Source: Novosphingobium barchaimii LL02 | GTDB lineage: Bacteria > Pseudomonadota > Alphaproteobacteria > Sphingomonadales > Sphingomonadaceae | Direction: 5' to 3' | DNA length: 64,000 bases | Assembly: GCF_001046635.1 (NCBI RefSeq) | Contig: NZ_KQ130458.1 | Span: 53,144-117,143, forward strand | Shown here: in pieces, positions 61,184-64,000 of the stretch | How the letters are laid out: every line of letters starts with the position of its first letter | How positions within the stretch are numbered: position 1 is the stretch's first letter | Program-made: the position numbers and the translations under genes | The notes under the pieces: generated by a model | The model's input: the letters and a program-made list of their open reading frames with translations, nothing else | Database searches by the model: none | What the model was told of the DNA's origin: nothing

Positions 61184-63138
61184 TTATCCTTTCCTTCTGG
61201 TGGTGACCCGACGGCGCTCGTGAAAGACGGGCAGCCAGTCGCTGGGATCGTCGCCATGTTCGCGGCGAACCTGATCGAGGATTCCAACGGTTTCGGTGGT
61301 GCCCGAGAGGACGGCCAGTTCGTCGGACAGGCCGCCGAGATCGAGTTCCACGACTATGGAATCGTGCCCCTGCTTGACCAGAAACCGCCGGCTTTCGGGG
61401 ATCAGATCGTTTCTGATGAGTTTGAACTCGGCGCGGGTGAGGCCAAGCCCATCGATATAGTCGACCTCCCGGCCGTGGGGGTTGGGCAAGAGGATCTTGG
61501 TGGCGACCTGCTCCATGATGCTATGCGAGATGTCCGAGCGCAGCGCGTCGGCCGGGCTTTGCGTGCCGAAGACCAGAAAGGCATTTTGCTTCCGGTAGGT
61601 CTTGAGGCCATCCTGCGCGAAGGCGCGGAACGCGTCGTCGCCCAGCGCCTTCCAGAACTCGTCGATGTCGATTACGAGGCGACGGCCATCGAGCAGCGCA
61701 TCGACCCGGTGGAACATGTACATCATCAGCGGGGTGCGGATCTCGGGATTGTCGAGGAAATCCGTCATGTCGAAACCGATGAACCGGGCTTCGAGCGTCA
61801 ACTCATCGCGGTCATTATCGAACACCCAGCCAAGCGCTCCGCCGCGCGACCATTTCTCAAGCCGCGCGCCGATACCTTCCGGATCGCGCTGCCCGAGCAA
61901 CTGTCGCAGCGCGAGGATGGACCGCTCCTCCGGGGGAAGGCGTCCGATCGAGAGGATGCCCTCGTCAATCATCCGCTCCTGCGTGACGCCGAGCTGGGTG
62001 CCCGAGGGGGTCACCAGATGCCGGATCAGCCTGCCGAGGAAGACGATGTTGCCCGGGTTCTGCTCGAGCGCGCGGAGCGGCGCGAAGCCGGTCGGCACGC
62101 CGTTGCGCAGCGCCAGATACGTACCACCGGATGACCGCACATAGATCTCGGCGCCTCGGTCCTTGTCGATGAAGATCTGCTGCGCGCCCGTTTTCTCGAG
62201 TTGCGCCATCAGAAAATTCTGGACGACAGTCTTGCCGCCTCCCGACGGACCGATGATCAGCGTGTGGCCAAGATCGTTCACATGAAAATTGAAGTAGAAG
62301 GGCGACTGAGCCGCGGTCTTCATCAACGCGATGGCAGCACCCCAATGGTTGCCCTCCGCCTTGCCGGCAGGAAAGGTGTGAAAGGGGGAGAGTGCGGCGA
62401 AATTGCGTGACGTGATCGCCGCCGGCCGCGCACGCCACGCAAAGTTGCCCGGCAGCTGCGACCAGAAAGCGGCTTCCAGCGCCGGGCCTTCCCGCGCCGA
62501 GACCAGACCGGCATCGGCGAGCGCGGCCCGTGCCGTCGAAAGATTCTCGGCCAGGCGTTTCTGATTTTCACCGAAGACCGCGAGCGAGAAATGATGCTCG
62601 CCCAGGACAAAGCGATTGCTCTGCAGATCGTCGGCCGCGTCGGCCAGCTCAAGCGCCTGGCTTGCAGCGGCATCCTCGGTCGATGCCATCTGGTTCTGAC
62701 GCCGCCGCAAGCGCTCGGAGGCCCGCGCCTTGCCCATGAACGCAAAGGACTGCGTGACGACGAACGCGAAATCCTGGCTGAGGAGCGCGTTCATCTGGCC
62801 GGGTCGCGTCATGGCCGGATATTCGCGGATACCGAACAGGCCGACGAAGCGGCTCGTATCATGCGCGCGCACCTCGACCGTCTCGCGGCCGAAGATAACG
62901 CGTTCCCCATAGATGGCGGAACCAAGATGGCCGCGGACCAGCGGCACCCTGCCGGCGCGGCCCATCATCACCAACTCGAGAACCTCGAGCGGTTGGGAAA
63001 ACATCAGGCCATTATGCTCGTAGAGGTGCAGACGTTGGGGTCGGCAGCGTGCGAGGAGCTTCTCGATATCGCGCGCCTTGTCCTCGAAGCGTGCGAGCTC
63101 GTCTTCGTCGACTTCGGTCCCTTCCTTGCGCGCCGAGG
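61184..63138 (-). pseudogene. virB4: VirB4 ATPase, 5' end removed by IS6100
   Basis: About 650 residues of VirB4 remain. They include GHTLIIGPSGGGKTVVQNFL (Walker A), RRLVIDIDEFWKALGDDAFR (Walker B) and FGTQSPADALRS, so the ATPase half is intact. The gene is cut at 63138 by the left end of IS6100; VirB4 proteins are usually near 800 residues, so roughly the first 130-150 are missing. A frame runs on into the IS and could give a short fused start (MKSVIVPSVQSPPSMLKLHD). The missing piece and virB2/virB3 would lie beyond the window. Confidence 0.88.
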
Positions 63139-64000
63139 CTCTGTTGCAAAAATCGTGAAGCTTGAGCATGCTTGGCGGAGATTGGACGGACGGAACGATG
63201 ACGGATTTCAAGTGGCGCCATTTCCAGGGTGATGTGATCCTGTGGGCGGTGCGCTGGTATTGTCGCTATCCGATCAGCTATCGCGACCTTGAGGAAATGC
63301 TGGCGGAACGCGGCATTTCGGTCGACCATACGACGATCTATCGCTGGGTCCAGTGCTACGCCCCGGAGATGGAGAAGCGGCTGCGCTGGTTCTGGCGGCG
63401 TGGCTTTGATCCGAGCTGGCGCCTGGATGAAACCTACGTCAAGGTGCGGGGCAAGTGGACCTACCTGTACCGGGCAGTCGACAAGCGGGGCGACACGATC
63501 GATTTCTACCTGTCGCCGACCCGCAGCGCCAAGGCAGCGAAGCGGTTCCTGGGCAAGGCCCTGCGAGGCCTGAAGCACTGGGAAAAGCCTGCCACGCTCA
63601 ATACCGACAAAGCGCCGAGCTATGGTGCAGCGATCACCGAATTGAAGCGCGAAGGAAAGCTGGACCGGGAGACGGCCCACCGGCAGGTGAAGTATCTCAA
63701 TAACGTGATCGAGGCCGATCACGGAAAGCTCAAGATACTGATCAAGCCGGTGCGCGGTTTCAAATCGATCCCCACGGCCTATGCCACGATCAAGGGATTC
63801 GAAGTCATGCGAGCCCTGCGCAAAGGACAGGCTCGCCCCTGGTGCCTGCAGCCCGGCATCAGGGGCGAGGTGCGCCTTGTGGAGAGAGCTTTTGGCATTG
63901 GGCCCTCGGCGCTGACGGAGGCCATGGGCATGCTCAACCACCATTTCGCAGCAGCCGCCTGATCGGCGCAGAGCGACAGCCTACCTCTGACTGCCGCCAA
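63139..64000 (+). mobile_element. IS6100 (IS6 family), right end outside window
   Basis: The left terminal repeat GGCTCTGTTGCAAA begins at 63139. The element is about 880 bp in full, so its right repeat should lie some 18 bp past the window edge. IS6100 moves by replicative transposition and cointegrate formation. It carries one transposase gene. No target duplication can be checked because only one flank is visible. Confidence 0.93.
63198..63962 (+). CDS. tnpA: IS6100 transposase
   Basis: A 254-residue IS6-family DDE transposase. N-terminal HTH region: SYRDLEEMLAERGISVDHTT. The catalytic acids are visible in LDETYVKVRGKWTYLYRAVD, LNTDKAPSYGAA and NNVIEADHGKLKILIKP. ATG 63198 gives the standard IS6100 length; a longer frame starts 12 codons earlier. 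The gene appears intact, so the element may be active. Confidence 0.95.
   Translation: MTDFKWRHFQGDVILWAVRWYCRYPISYRDLEEMLAERGISVDHTTIYRWVQCYAPEMEKRLRWFWRRGFDPSWRLDETYVKVRGKWTYLYRAVDKRGDTIDFYLSPTRSAKAAKRFLGKALRGLKHWEKPATLNTDKAPSYGAAITELKREGKLDRETAHRQVKYLNNVIEADHGKLKILIKPVRGFKSIPTAYATIKGFEVMRALRKGQARPWCLQPGIRGEVRLVERAFGIGPSALTEAMGMLNHHFAAAA

Noticed and set aside
1-64000. CRISPR array, tRNA or rRNA genes
   Set aside because: No regularly spaced direct repeats with spacers and no tRNA or rRNA sequence were seen by eye.

Overview
The window looks like part of a large conjugative or mobilisable plasmid from an alphaproteobacterium, most likely a sphingomonad (Sphingobium, Novosphingobium or Sphingomonas). 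I infer this from the high GC content, a RepA/ParAB replicon with iterons, the protein families (strawberry-notch helicase, ArdC, ParB-like, DUF3768-like), a GTTC-N7-GTTC SOS box of the alphaproteobacterial type, and an IS6100 copy. No rRNA or tRNA gene was seen. No database search was run, so every name rests on recognised motifs and gene order.

Layout. 1-1.6 kb: an unlisted-type partial gene with a nuclease-like core, and an orphan fliQ. 1.8-7.0 kb: metal genes, with a thioredoxin-reductase-like flavoprotein, copA-cueR (copper) and dmeRF (cobalt/nickel). 7.1-10.7 kb: a tyrosine recombinase coupled to a TIR-like gene, and a divergent HTH gene. 10.7-14.8 kb: the replicon (parB, parA, repA) with two identical palindromes (candidate parS) and an iteron array. 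15-31 kb: an accessory or establishment block on the + strand (SSB, Toprim primase, methylase-helicase of strawberry-notch type, ParB-like protein, ArdC, small unknown genes, PAPS-reductase-like protein, SLOG/DUF2493 protein, HEPN-like protein). One gene in it is split by a group II intron, and several genes follow related, hairpin-forming leaders.

31.7-38.7 kb: a second ssb, an arsenic operon (arsR, two different arsC, an acetyltransferase, acr3, arsH), a complete AbiE-type toxin-antitoxin pair with repeated operators, and a small operon behind a LexA-box promoter. 39-44 kb: small unknown genes and a second group II intron in an intergenic site. 44-48 kb: a second parAB locus bracketed by two copies of a 20-bp palindrome, then a MobC-like protein and a MOBP-type relaxase. 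48-52 kb: a three-gene ABC-ATPase defence-type operon beside an AbiEi gene whose AbiEii partner is reduced to 31 codons. 52-63 kb (- strand): a VirB/VirD4 type IV secretion operon, virB4-virB5-eexN-virB6-virB7-like-virB8-virB9-virB10-virB11-virD4-LPD7-like. IS6100 has cut the 5' end off virB4.

Together the genes cover replication and partition, spread (relaxase plus T4SS), entry into new hosts (SSB, ArdC, methylase/helicase), stability and defence (AbiE, ABC three-component, TIR-like), and cargo (copper, cobalt/nickel, arsenic). Two par loci, two ssb genes and two AbiEi genes suggest a composite replicon. The break in virB4 makes self-transfer doubtful unless another copy exists elsewhere.
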